Source of the DNA: Phyllobacterium sp. OV277
GTDB lineage: Bacteria > Pseudomonadota > Alphaproteobacteria > Rhizobiales > Rhizobiaceae
Length of the DNA stretch: 64,000 nucleotides
NCBI RefSeq assembly: GCF_900104355.1
Contig: NZ_FNIY01000008.1
Location: 119,943 to 183,942, forward strand
Direction of reading: 5' to 3'
Of the stretch, positions 8,552 to 17,434 are shown in pieces. The position numbers were made by a program, and so were the translations under genes. Position 1 is the first letter of the stretch, and each line of letters begins with the position of its first letter. Below the pieces are notes generated by a model. It worked only from the letters and a program-made list of their open reading frames with translations. It had not been told where the DNA came from and did not search any database.

Positions 8552-9943
8552 CTATGCGGCTACTTTAGATCCCGGAACGCGGAGGTGCCGGTAATTGGCA
8601 GCTGGATGAGGTGCTTGCAGACGCGGGCCGGCGCCGAACAGTTTTTCACGCAATGTGCCCGAACGATAATCGGTCTTATAGACACCGCGCTTTTGCAACT
8701 CCGGTACAAGCAGATTGACCACGTCCTCAAAGGTCTCCGGTGTCACCGCATAGGCAAGATTGAAACCATCGACATCAGTATCTTCGATCCATTCCTGCAA
8801 AAGGTCCGCGACGGTTGAAGGCGAACCAACAAAGACCGGACCGAAACCGCCAATCCCGACCCAGTCGGCCATCTCGCGCACGGTCCATGATTTGTTCGGA
8901 TCAACAGTTGTAAATGTCTCAACAGCTGACTGCACAGCATCCGTATAGCGGTGACGCAATATTTCGTCCGGTGCGAACTGTCCGAAATCAATACCCGTCC
9001 AGCCGGAGATAAGGGTCAATGCACCTTCATACGATACGTACTTCCGATACTCATCGAACTTGGCTTTTGCCTGCGCATCGGTTTCGCCCAGGATGACAGT
9101 CTGCAGATTGAACGTCAGGATTTCGCGCGGATTGCGTCCTGCTTCCTCAGCAGCCTGGCGGACATTGGCGACGTATTTTTTGAGAACAGATTTCGAGGGG
9201 GCCGCAACGAAAACGCACTCCGCATTCTGCCCTGCAAAATCTTTGCCTCGTTTGGATGCACCTGCCTGATAGAGTACTGGCGTGCGCTGCGGCGAGGGTT
9301 CGCACAGATGAATGCCGGGAACGTTGAAGTACTTGCCTTCGTGACGTATCTCGTGAACTTTCGCAGGATCGGTGAAAATACCGGTTTCACGGTCGCGTAA
9401 AACTGCACCATCTTCCCAACTGCCTTCCCAGAGCTTGTAGCAAACTGCAAGATATTCCTCCGCTACATCATAGCGGTCATCATGTCTGGCCTGAGTGCTC
9501 TGCCCCACATTGCGTGCGCCGCTTTCAAGATAAGAGGTGACGATGTTCCAGCCTGCTCGGCCTTTTGTCAGATGATCAAGCGTCGAAAGGCGACGTGCAA
9601 AGGTATAGGGGTGTTCGAAGGATAGCGAGGCAGTGAGGCCAAAGCCGAGATGTTCCGTGGCATAGGCCATAGCTGGGATCAGTTGCAGGGGATCATTGAC
9701 CGGCACCTGCGCCGAATGGCGAATGGCGGCGTCCTTACTGCCATTGAGAACGTCATAAATGCCGAGCACGTCAGCAATGAACAGGCCATCAAACTTGCCG
9801 CGCTCCAGCGTTTTTGCAAGATTCACCCAGTAGTCCAGGTCCTTATAGGTCCATGCCTGGTCGCGCGGATGACGCCAAAGGCCGGGTGACTGATGGCCCA
9901 CGCAGTTCATGTCGAAAGCGTTGAGACGAATTTCACGGGTCAT
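8552..9943 (-). CDS. FMN-dependent monooxygenase of the NtaA/SnaA/DszA family
   Basis: Bacterial-luciferase-fold oxygenase, 463 residues, the usual length of the NtaA/SnaA/DszA/SoxA group. It uses FMNH2 and O2 to cleave C-N or C-S bonds. Family hallmarks are LNAFDMNCVGHQSPGLWRHP at the N terminus, WEGSWEDGAVL, and a TDYRSGTLREKLFG end that is highly typical of this group. The start at 9943 (MTREIRLNAF) is chosen over the open frame to 10027 because GGAG sits 8 nt before it. It lies 14 nt downstream of the SfnB-like gene on the same strand, so the two are co-transcribed. A reduced-flavin supplier is needed but not found nearby. Confidence 0.9.
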   Translation of the reverse strand: MTREIRLNAFDMNCVGHQSPGLWRHPRDQAWTYKDLDYWVNLAKTLERGKFDGLFIADVLGIYDVLNGSKDAAIRHSAQVPVNDPLQLIPAMAYATEHLGFGLTASLSFEHPYTFARRLSTLDHLTKGRAGWNIVTSYLESGARNVGQSTQARHDDRYDVAEEYLAVCYKLWEGSWEDGAVLRDRETGIFTDPAKVHEIRHEGKYFNVPGIHLCEPSPQRTPVLYQAGASKRGKDFAGQNAECVFVAAPSKSVLKKYVANVRQAAEEAGRNPREILTFNLQTVILGETDAQAKAKFDEYRKYVSYEGALTLISGWTGIDFGQFAPDEILRHRYTDAVQSAVETFTTVDPNKSWTVREMADWVGIGGFGPVFVGSPSTVADLLQEWIEDTDVDGFNLAYAVTPETFEDVVNLLVPELQKRGVYKTDYRSGTLREKLFGAGPRLQAPHPAANYRHLRVPGSKVAA

Positions 9944-9957
9944 AGGGGAAACTCCGG

Positions 9958-11187
9958 TCAAAGGGCGCCGTGGCGGGGAGGCACCACGTCGTTCAAAAGG
10001 TAATTGCCGACCACATGATATTTCCATCGAATGGGATCATGCAGGGTGTGGGTACGGGCGTTACGCCAATGGCGATCGAGGTTGAGATCCGACTGGGTGG
10101 AACTTGTGCCTGCCAGTTCAAACAGGAGGTTGGTCGCCTGTATTGCTACCTCTGTTGTTAGAACCTTCGCCCCAGCAACCGCAACGGAGGCGGCGACAAC
10201 ATTCTCTTCGCTTGGATTGGCTCTAGCCTTGTCGACAAGATCGCCGGAACGGGCGAGCAGGGCGGTCGCCGCGTCAATACGGATAGCGAGATCGCCAACC
10301 CGCGCAATGGTGTGCGGGTCTTCGGAGGCGCGCTCGACGCCGCTGTCCATCCATGGGCGGGATTTGGTGCGGACGAAATCAATGGTTTCTTGCAAGGCAG
10401 CACGGGCAATGCCGAGATCAACACCTGCATGGATGATCTGGCCGACTGATCCGATGGTTGATGGCCGTTCGAAGCCTTTATGGTGCTGGACAACAGCACC
10501 TGCATCCACAATCACATCTTTAATGATGGTCGTGCCGCTGCCGGTGGTGCGCTGGCCGAAACCGGCCCAGTCATCGACAAGGGTAAGGCCGGGTGTATCG
10601 CGCGGCACAAACGACATGGTGATCTGATCCTGCGGATCAGTGGCAAAGATAACCACCCAATGCGCAAAGAGTACGCCAGTCGAATAGAATTTTTGCCCAT
10701 TGATGCGGTATCGCGAACCATCCGGTACGATGCGGGTATTATAATGCGCGACGGTCTTTGTACCCTTCTCTGACAGGGCGTTGCCGAACCGGTCGCCTTG
10801 TAGCACACGGTCGAAGAAGAAGGCTTGCTGTTCCCGTGTGCCATCCACGCGCAAGGCTTCGAGAATGTAGAAATGGTTCTGGGGTATCTGCCCGATAGAA
10901 GGATCAGCTTCGGAGAGAATTGCCGTCACTTCCGCCAGCGTCGCAGTATTAACATCAATACCGCCAAACTCTTTTGGAACAGTGATGGCGAGCAGACCGG
11001 ATCGTGAGAGAGTTTCCAGCTCTTGATGGGGAAGCTGCCTTTGACGGTCGCGCTCGGCCGCTCCCTTGGCGAATTCCGCAGCCAACCGTTTTGCGGTCTC
11101 CAACGCTTCCTGATCACCGGCAACACGATGTGCTCCGACGGCGGATGCATCGCTTAGGTTGAAGCGTTGAAGCGGTATACTCGTCAT
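9958..11187 (-). CDS. SfnB/DszC-like acyl-CoA dehydrogenase-fold oxidase (paralogue 2)
   Basis: Second member of the SfnB-like oxidase set, 409 residues. It aligns along its length with the protein at 3050-4297: QRDRQRQL-type helix, LLAITVPKEFGGIDV, INGQKFYSTGVLFAHW, VDDWAGFGQRTTGSG and NLDRHWRNARTHTLHDP. The frame is open to 11358, but AGAGAAG precedes the ATG at 11187 and homologous sequence begins there. It is the first gene of a two-gene operon with the NtaA-like monooxygenase; together they probably perform successive oxidations of one substrate, as DszC and DszA do. This pairing is an inference from families. Confidence 0.86.
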   Translation of the reverse strand: MTSIPLQRFNLSDASAVGAHRVAGDQEALETAKRLAAEFAKGAAERDRQRQLPHQELETLSRSGLLAITVPKEFGGIDVNTATLAEVTAILSEADPSIGQIPQNHFYILEALRVDGTREQQAFFFDRVLQGDRFGNALSEKGTKTVAHYNTRIVPDGSRYRINGQKFYSTGVLFAHWVVIFATDPQDQITMSFVPRDTPGLTLVDDWAGFGQRTTGSGTTIIKDVIVDAGAVVQHHKGFERPSTIGSVGQIIHAGVDLGIARAALQETIDFVRTKSRPWMDSGVERASEDPHTIARVGDLAIRIDAATALLARSGDLVDKARANPSEENVVAASVAVAGAKVLTTEVAIQATNLLFELAGTSSTQSDLNLDRHWRNARTHTLHDPIRWKYHVVGNYLLNDVVPPRHGAL

Positions 11188-11563
11188 CGGATTCTTCTCT
11201 GGTGCTTGTGGGCAATGAGCGTGCTGTCGCTGGTGCAGAGTTTTCTTTGTACGGGGTAAAGTTGGAAGAAACGAATTTCTATAAATTGGGACAATCACGC
11301 AAAACGCGTTGGAGATCATGAACGCGGGCGGGCAAAAGCAATTTCCAATACCAAGCATGTGGGCGCTGTCATACGCCTTAAATAGAGGCTGATCCGGAAT
11401 ATCGATGTGACTCCAGCGTCAAAATGAGGACCGTTTTTCCTGACGCCAGCCAAGCGGGAAAAGTTTAATCTCGATTAAACGAGTAGAGTAACTACCCTGA
11501 TAGCCAGATTGACAATGCCGGCCATTTATCGAGCTGGGCCAAAATGGGTATCAGGAGACAGTA
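11188..11563. promoter_or_regulatory. Divergent regulatory region upstream of the oxidase operon and the second CUT2 operon
   Basis: This 376-bp gap separates the minus-strand oxidase operon from the plus-strand transporter operon. It contains one clear 18-bp palindrome (listed separately) and a TTGACA at about 11509-11514 without a good -10 at the proper distance. No gene is visible. Shared control of both operons is plausible. Confidence 0.45.
11463..11480. promoter_or_regulatory. 18-bp palindrome, candidate operator
   Basis: GTTTAATC-TC-GATTAAAC: two perfect 8-bp arms around a 2-bp centre, about 85 bp before the start of the Tat-exported binding-protein gene. The size fits a dimeric helix-turn-helix repressor site. 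No regulator gene is adjacent, so the cognate protein is unknown. Confidence 0.5.
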
Positions 11564-12592
11564 ATGAGCGAGATAAAAGATTCCGCACTGGCGATCGGCC
11601 GTCGTAACCTACTCAAGGCTGGTCTGGCCGCTGGTGCGACGCTCGCTGTTGCCAATGCCGGATTGCTTGGCACAAGCAGCGGCGCAGCCGCCGCCGAAGA
11701 AGAGATACCTTCGCTCAAAGGCAAGCGTATTGCCATCAGCGCTACCGGTACGGATCATCATTTTGACCTGACGGCCTATAATGCCCAGATCGATGAAGTG
11801 AAGAAGCTGGGTGGTGAGCCCATTGCCGTTGATGCGCAGCGCAACGATACCAAGCTTGTCTCGCAGTTGCAGACGCTGATCGCACAGCGACCCGATGCGC
11901 TGGTGCAGTTGCTGGGAACGCTGACCGTCGTGGATCCGTGGTTGAAGCGCGCGAAGGATGCCAAGATACCGGTCTTTACCATCGACGTTGGCACGCCCAA
12001 TTCACTCAACAACACTACATCGGACAACTGGCGCATTGGTTCCGACCTTGCTCTGCAATTGGTGTCTGATATTGGTGGCGCTGGAAATATTGTGGTGTTT
12101 AACGGCTTCTACGGCGTTGTGCCCTGCGCTATCCGTTATGACCAGTTGAAAGCTGTGATCAAATATTATCCCGATGTAAAAATCATCGAACCGGAGCTAC
12201 GGGATGTCATCCCGAACACCGTCCAGGATGCGTTCAGTCAGATCACGGCGATCCTCAACAAATATCCGGAAAAGGGGTCGATCAAGGCGATCTGGTCTGC
12301 TTGGGACATTCCCCAGTTAGGCGCTACACAGGCTTTGGTCGCTGCAGGCCGCACGGAAATCAGCACCTATGGTGTCGATGGCAGCCCGGAAGTTTTGCAA
12401 CTGGTTCGCGATCCGAATTCACCGGCAGCAGGCAATGCAGCACAGCAACCGGAAGAGATCGGCCGTACGGCTATCCGCAATGTGGCGCGCTACCTCGCCG
12501 GGCAGAAATTACCGCGTGAGACCTACGTTCCCGCCCTCATCGCCAACAAGAAGAATATCGAGGAAGTCACCAAGACCCTGCGTCTCGGTTGA
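11564..12592 (+). CDS. RbsB-like binding protein with twin-arginine signal
   Basis: Sugar-type periplasmic-binding protein, 342 residues. The N terminus reads IGRRNLLKAGLAAGATLAV, a twin-arginine (Tat) motif with a hydrophobic segment and an alanine-rich cleavage region near residue 43, so it is probably exported folded. The rest follows the Peripla_BP_4 pattern: KGKRIAISATGTDHHFDLTAYNAQ, LIAQRPDALVQLLG and VPVFTIDVG-like strands. CAGGAGACAGTA gives a clear ribosome site. It is first in an operon with ATPase (12606), two permeases and an SfnB-like oxidase. Tat export is uncommon for this class. Confidence 0.86.
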   Translation: MSEIKDSALAIGRRNLLKAGLAAGATLAVANAGLLGTSSGAAAAEEEIPSLKGKRIAISATGTDHHFDLTAYNAQIDEVKKLGGEPIAVDAQRNDTKLVSQLQTLIAQRPDALVQLLGTLTVVDPWLKRAKDAKIPVFTIDVGTPNSLNNTTSDNWRIGSDLALQLVSDIGGAGNIVVFNGFYGVVPCAIRYDQLKAVIKYYPDVKIIEPELRDVIPNTVQDAFSQITAILNKYPEKGSIKAIWSAWDIPQLGATQALVAAGRTEISTYGVDGSPEVLQLVRDPNSPAAGNAAQQPEEIGRTAIRNVARYLAGQKLPRETYVPALIANKKNIEEVTKTLRLG

Positions 12593-12605
12593 TGGCGGTT
12601 GATGA

Positions 12606-14153
12606 ATGAGCCCGGTAGCGGACAACGGCAAATATGCCCTGAGATTGCGTGGATTGGTCAAGCGCTTCGGCGGCGTCGAGGCGCTGTCGGGTGCTACGCT
12701 TGAGGTCGAGCGTGGCACTGTCCATGGGTTAATCGGCCAGAATGGTGCAGGAAAATCCACCCTGATCAAGATCCTCGCGGGTCTCTATCAACCGGATGAA
12801 GGCTCCATCGAAATCAACGACATCAGTCATAGGCGTTTATCAGCGCATGAGGTGGAAAAGCTCGGTATCCACTTCATTCATCAGGATCGTCTGCTGGTGC
12901 CAAGTTTTACCGTTGGCGAGTCGCTGTTTCTCGGGCGAGAGCCGCGTTTGGCGGGGCTGCCCTTTCTCGATCGACGGACGATCCGCAAACGAGCCGAGGA
13001 AATTCTCGACAAGTATTTCAAGCTGAAGCTTCCGGCCAATGTGCTCATCAGTGAACTGACCGCTGCACAAAAGCAGATTGTACAGATCACTCGAGCATTG
13101 CTGGATAAACCATCCATCCTTGTTTTTGACGAACCGACTGCGGCACTGGTGCGGCGCGAGGCGGATATCCTGTTTGATCTTATTCGGCGGCTGCGTGCTG
13201 ACGGCATCACGATTATCTATATCTCCCACTATCTCAACGAGATCGAAGCACTTTGTGACCGCGCGACGATCCTTCGTAATGGCAAGGATGTAGCCACCAT
13301 CGATCCGCGCGCCACACCGGCATCAAAAATTGCCTCACTGATGGTGGCGCGGGACATTGAGGAAATGTTCCCCAAGATATCCGTGACAATCGGTGAGCCG
13401 GTTCTGACCGCCAAAGCGCTTTCCAAGGCTGGAAAATTTCAGAACGTCTCCTTGGATATCAGGCAAGGCGAGATTGTCGGTCTCACAGGATTGCTCGGGT
13501 CCGGTGCCAAGGATCTCGTGCGCGTGCTCTTCGGGCTTGAAGCGGCCGATACCGGCGAGATTACAATCGAAGGCGAAAAGGGGCGACCGCGCTCTCCTGT
13601 TGCGGCAGTGGCCAAACGTCTGGCGTTGGTACCGGAAGACCGTCGGGGTGATGGTGTGGCCCTCGGCCTGAGCGTTGCGGAAAACATTACCCTTGCCAGT
13701 TTGAAACGTTTCACCGGATTTGGATTTCTCAAAAGAGATGAAGAACATACTGAAGTGGACAGGCTTATTGAGCAACTGGCGATCAAGACCAATGGCCGCT
13801 TTGCACCCGCTCGCACTTTAAGTGGCGGTAATCAGCAGAAGGTGGCACTCGCCAAGTGGCTGAGCCGGAAATCGACCCTCTATATCCTCGATGAGCCGAC
13901 TGTTGGTGTCGATATTGGTTCGAAGGTCGAGATTTATAACCTTATCGGTAAACTTGCCGAACGCGGTGCTGGAATCCTTATTCTCTCCAGTGATCTTCCT
14001 GAACTTATCGGGATAACGGATCGTATTCTTGTTCTCTATCGGGGCGCTGTTGTTCGTGAGTTCCAGTCATCGGAAGCGACACCCGATGAAGTCCTTGCCG
14101 AGGCGACGGGCGCATTGATCCAGCACTATGGAGAACAGCGCCATGTCAGCTGA
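12606..14153 (+). CDS. Sugar-type (RbsA-like) ABC transporter double ATPase, second system
   Basis: Two-domain ATP-binding subunit, 515 residues. Domain 1 has GQNGAGKSTLIKIL and ILVFDEPTAAL. Domain 2 has a modified P-loop (GLLGSGAKDLVRVLFG), signature LSGGNQQKVALAKWL and LYILDEPTVGVDIG. The linker carries VPEDRRGDGVALGLSVAENI, a CUT2 hallmark. It starts 13 nt after the binding-protein stop and overlaps the next permease start by 11 nt, so translation is coupled. Confidence 0.9.
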   Translation: MSPVADNGKYALRLRGLVKRFGGVEALSGATLEVERGTVHGLIGQNGAGKSTLIKILAGLYQPDEGSIEINDISHRRLSAHEVEKLGIHFIHQDRLLVPSFTVGESLFLGREPRLAGLPFLDRRTIRKRAEEILDKYFKLKLPANVLISELTAAQKQIVQITRALLDKPSILVFDEPTAALVRREADILFDLIRRLRADGITIIYISHYLNEIEALCDRATILRNGKDVATIDPRATPASKIASLMVARDIEEMFPKISVTIGEPVLTAKALSKAGKFQNVSLDIRQGEIVGLTGLLGSGAKDLVRVLFGLEAADTGEITIEGEKGRPRSPVAAVAKRLALVPEDRRGDGVALGLSVAENITLASLKRFTGFGFLKRDEEHTEVDRLIEQLAIKTNGRFAPARTLSGGNQQKVALAKWLSRKSTLYILDEPTVGVDIGSKVEIYNLIGKLAERGAGILILSSDLPELIGITDRILVLYRGAVVREFQSSEATPDEVLAEATGALIQHYGEQRHVS

Positions 14154-15165
14154 TATTGATACATTATCCGACTTCAGTTCAGGGAATGACGGTGCCCGGC
14201 GCTTTGCGCGCTGGCTCGCAGGGTTTGCCTTGCACGGTGGTTCGATACTGGCCTTTGCTGCACTACTGATCTTCTTCTCGATCACCGCACCATTCTTCTT
14301 CACACTGGGTAATATTGGCAATGTGTTGGGGCAGTCGGCCATTCTCGGCGTGTTGGCTATTGGCCTGACAATCGTCATCATCGGCGGCGGCGCCAATGTC
14401 GTGAAGGGCGGTATCGATCTCTCACTTGCGGCCAATCTCGGTTTGAGCGCGGCTGTTTATGCAACGCTGGTTTCCACCGGCCATGGCGACGGCGTGGCGA
14501 TTGCCGGTGCGCTGTTGACTGGCGGTCTGATTGGTCTCGTCAACGCCATTGCCATTGTCATCTTTGGTATCGTCCCCCTGCTGGCAACATTGGCAGTCAT
14601 GAATGTCGTGGCCGGGCTGGAGCTGGTACTGACGCAGAATACAGTGGTTTCGGCCGCGTCGGACTTTCTGTCTGTGCTTTCCAACTATGGCCCGTTTGAC
14701 ATTCCTGTCCTGGCCTATGTGCTGATCATTTTCACCATTATTGCGGCTGGTATTGTGCAGTACACACCCTTGGGGTTGCGGCTCTACGCGGTTGGTGCCT
14801 TTCCTGAAGCTGCAAGAGCGGCAGGACTGCCGGTCAAACGCATCGTTGCCAGCAGTTACATCGCCAGCGGATTATGTGGCGGATTATCCGGAATATTGTC
14901 CGTTTCCTACCTCAGTGGTTCAACCACGGGTGCGGGGGAGATGCTGCTTCCTGTTGTGGTGACGGCGCTCCTGAGTGTCGTATTTTCCCGGCGGTTGGTC
15001 CCAACAATTGGCGGTACACTGTTATCCACTTTGCTGGTCGGCTTCCTGACCAATGGCTTCCAGCTTCTCAATATTTCGAGCACACTCGTGAGTGGCATTC
15101 AGGGCATCCTCATACTTCTGGTCGTGGCAGCGACATCATTGCAGCGTGGCAAAGGAGTGGCGTGA
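14143..15165 (+). CDS. CUT2-type ABC transporter permease, first of two
   Basis: RbsC-like inner-membrane permease, 340 residues, with about nine hydrophobic helices after an acidic N-terminal tail. The family block GGANVVKGGIDLSLAANLGL is clear. The start at 14143 is preferred to the in-frame ATG at 14128 because GGAGAA lies 8 nt before it; it then overlaps the ATPase stop by 11 nt. The next permease begins 2 nt after this stop. Two different permease genes suggest a heterodimeric membrane channel, in contrast to the homodimer of classical RbsC. Confidence 0.87.
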   Translation: MSADIDTLSDFSSGNDGARRFARWLAGFALHGGSILAFAALLIFFSITAPFFFTLGNIGNVLGQSAILGVLAIGLTIVIIGGGANVVKGGIDLSLAANLGLSAAVYATLVSTGHGDGVAIAGALLTGGLIGLVNAIAIVIFGIVPLLATLAVMNVVAGLELVLTQNTVVSAASDFLSVLSNYGPFDIPVLAYVLIIFTIIAAGIVQYTPLGLRLYAVGAFPEAARAAGLPVKRIVASSYIASGLCGGLSGILSVSYLSGSTTGAGEMLLPVVVTALLSVVFSRRLVPTIGGTLLSTLLVGFLTNGFQLLNISSTLVSGIQGILILLVVAATSLQRGKGVA

Positions 15166-15166
15166 G

Positions 15167-16165
15167 ATGAGTGTGTTCGCAAATCCGGATCGCCGCCTCT
15201 TTACTCCGCAGTTCATTGGGCAGGTCCTGCTGCGCTATGCGGTCATCGCCGCGCTTGCCGGGGTCTTTGCCTTCTTCTCGTTCGCCACGACGACATTTCT
15301 GACATCAGCAAATCTGACCAGTATCCTCGTCAATAATTTTACGCTGCTCGCCATTGTCGCCGTCGCCATGACCTTCGCCGTCTCGGCCGGTGGCATTGAT
15401 CTTTCGGTTGGAACATCTGTCGATTTTGCCAGCTTTGCTTTTGTCTCGTTGGTGCTCGCCGGTTACCCCGTGGGTTTGGCCATCCTTGCTGCGCTTGTCA
15501 GCGGCGCATTGGTTGGGCTGTTCAATGCGTTGCTAATATCAGGTGTCGGAATAACGCCATTTCTTGCGACGCTTGGAACGCTATTTATCGGCCGCAGTAG
15601 CCAGCAATTGCTAACCAATGGTGGCAATCCGGTCTATCTGCCGCAGACCGGGATTTCGCCCCTGTTCCTCTTTATTGGTCATGGTCATATTCTCGGTATT
15701 CCGGTGCCTCTGATCATCGTTGGTTTGTTGATCGTGATCACATCAATCGTCCTGTTGCGCACACGCTTTGGCCGAGCGATTCTGGCAATCGGTGTGCAGC
15801 AGAGTGTAGCGCGCTATTCCGGACTGAGAGTGCCGGGGCACATTGGACTGGTCTATGTGATCAGTGGCTTTATCGCGGCAATTGCCGGCATCATCCTAAC
15901 GTCGACCGTCTCGGTTTATATCCCCAACTCAGGTGGAGCGTTCATGCTCAATGCCATTGGCGCGACTTTTATCGGCACCACGCTCAGCCGTGAGGGGCGC
16001 CCAAACATACCCGGCACTATGCTTGGCGTTCTGCTGCTCAGCATTGTCGCTAATGGCTTGCTCCTGACGGGCCTTAGTTTCTATTGGCAGCAGGTCGGTA
16101 CCGGCTTGCTGATTTTTATCGTGCTTGCCGCCAGTTTTCTCAATCGGCGCGGGCGCGGCGATTGA
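15167..16165 (+). CDS. CUT2-type ABC transporter permease, second of two
   Basis: Second RbsC-like permease of the operon, 332 residues, strongly hydrophobic with the signature VSAGGIDLSVGTSVDFASF and a typical tail GTMLGVLLLSIVANGLLLTG. AAAGGAGTGG precedes the ATG at 15167; the open frame back to 15092 lies inside the previous permease and is ignored. It is similar in class but clearly divergent in sequence from the first permease. It probably pairs with it and with the ATPase at 12606. The SfnB-like oxidase gene begins 25 nt downstream. Confidence 0.88.
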   Translation: MSVFANPDRRLFTPQFIGQVLLRYAVIAALAGVFAFFSFATTTFLTSANLTSILVNNFTLLAIVAVAMTFAVSAGGIDLSVGTSVDFASFAFVSLVLAGYPVGLAILAALVSGALVGLFNALLISGVGITPFLATLGTLFIGRSSQQLLTNGGNPVYLPQTGISPLFLFIGHGHILGIPVPLIIVGLLIVITSIVLLRTRFGRAILAIGVQQSVARYSGLRVPGHIGLVYVISGFIAAIAGIILTSTVSVYIPNSGGAFMLNAIGATFIGTTLSREGRPNIPGTMLGVLLLSIVANGLLLTGLSFYWQQVGTGLLIFIVLAASFLNRRGRGD

Positions 16166-16190
16166 TTTTCCCTCTCGACAAAGGTGTCTC

Positions 16191-17402
16191 ATGTCCGACC
16201 GCTCATCTCTGAAACTTATTCACCCAGCTTCGGCGACCTATGACGATTTTGCCGCTCGAGCCATTGCCATTGCCGCAGAACTTGCAAAAGCGGGGGCGAA
16301 GCGTGATCGGGAGGCAGGTGTACCCAAAGCCGAAATTGACACATTACGTAAAGCAGGACTCCTCACGGCTTTGCACCCAACAGAAATCGGTGGCGGCGGC
16401 ATCCGTTGGGCGGAGGCATTGCGGCTGGTGCGGATCATTTCGCGCGGCGAAAGTTCCATCGGCCAATTGCTCGGCTACCATTACGTCAACGCCTATGTAC
16501 CCTATATCGCCGCTGATGAGGCGAGAGCCCATGCGCTTGGGATCGAAACTGTCGAGAAGGGGCACTATTGGGGTGCGGTGGTTAATCCGCGTGATGCGGG
16601 GTTGACGCTGACCCGCGCGGCAGAAGGGTATCGTCTCAACGGCCGCAAGACATTCAGCACGGCGGCTCATATTTCCGACCGCATCAACGTGATTGCGCTG
16701 CTGGATGGCGACATTGCCAGTCTGGTGCTACCGACAGACCGTCCAGGTTATTTTCCCGGGGGCGACTGGGACAATATCGGTCAGCGCCTGTCTGATAGCG
16801 GTAGTGTCGAGTTTCGTGATTATGCAGTGACGGAGGCGGATTTCCTTGTACCCCTTGCTGCGCCCGAAGCGCCATTATCACCGCTTGCCACATTCAACAC
16901 ACCGTTGATCCAGCTGGTTTTTGTCAATTTCTATCTTGGTACTGCTGAAGGTGCTCTGGCGCAGGCGCTGGACTATGTGCGCACGACGACAAAACCGTGG
17001 GAAACATCGGGTGTCAGTCGTGCCGCCGATGACCCCTATATTCTTGAACGGTTCGGCGAATTTTCCGCAAGCTTGAAGGCATCAGCTGCTCTCGCGGAAA
17101 ACGCGGCACTCTCTGTGCAGGCAGCTCTTGCAAAGGGCCATTTCGTCACGGAGCAGGAGCGAGGTGAGGCCGCCATCGAAGCCTACCATGCCAAGGTGCA
17201 CGCAACACATGTGGCGCTGGAAATCACCGCGCGCATTTTTGAATTAATGGGTGCCCGTGCAACCGCGTCCCGTTATGGCTTTGATCGTTTCTGGCGCAAT
17301 GTTCGTACTCACACATTGCACGACCCGGTTTTTTACAAGGCGCGCGAGGTTGGCAATTTCGTGCTGAACGGCGAGATACCGTTGGTCAGCCTTTACAGCT
17401 GA
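16191..17402 (+). CDS. Acyl-CoA dehydrogenase-fold oxidase of the SfnB/DszC kind (paralogue 3)
   Basis: Third flavin-dependent oxidase of this fold in the island, 403 residues, and the most divergent. It keeps the family frame (KRDREAG, LRKAGLLTALHPTEIGGGG, SSIGQLLGYHY, LNGRKTFSTAAHISD) and the end signature FDRFWRNVRTHTLHDPV, matching the same region of the other two. AAAGGTG before the ATG at 16191 decides the start. It is the last gene of the five-gene transporter operon, mirroring the arrangement at 1-4297 where a transporter is also followed by such an oxidase. The substrate is unknown; a sulfur compound is the likeliest inference. Confidence 0.84.
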   Translation: MSDRSSLKLIHPASATYDDFAARAIAIAAELAKAGAKRDREAGVPKAEIDTLRKAGLLTALHPTEIGGGGIRWAEALRLVRIISRGESSIGQLLGYHYVNAYVPYIAADEARAHALGIETVEKGHYWGAVVNPRDAGLTLTRAAEGYRLNGRKTFSTAAHISDRINVIALLDGDIASLVLPTDRPGYFPGGDWDNIGQRLSDSGSVEFRDYAVTEADFLVPLAAPEAPLSPLATFNTPLIQLVFVNFYLGTAEGALAQALDYVRTTTKPWETSGVSRAADDPYILERFGEFSASLKASAALAENAALSVQAALAKGHFVTEQERGEAAIEAYHAKVHATHVALEITARIFELMGARATASRYGFDRFWRNVRTHTLHDPVFYKAREVGNFVLNGEIPLVSLYS

Positions 17403-17434
17403 ACGAGAGATAAGCGCGAGGCAGGCGTCAAAAT

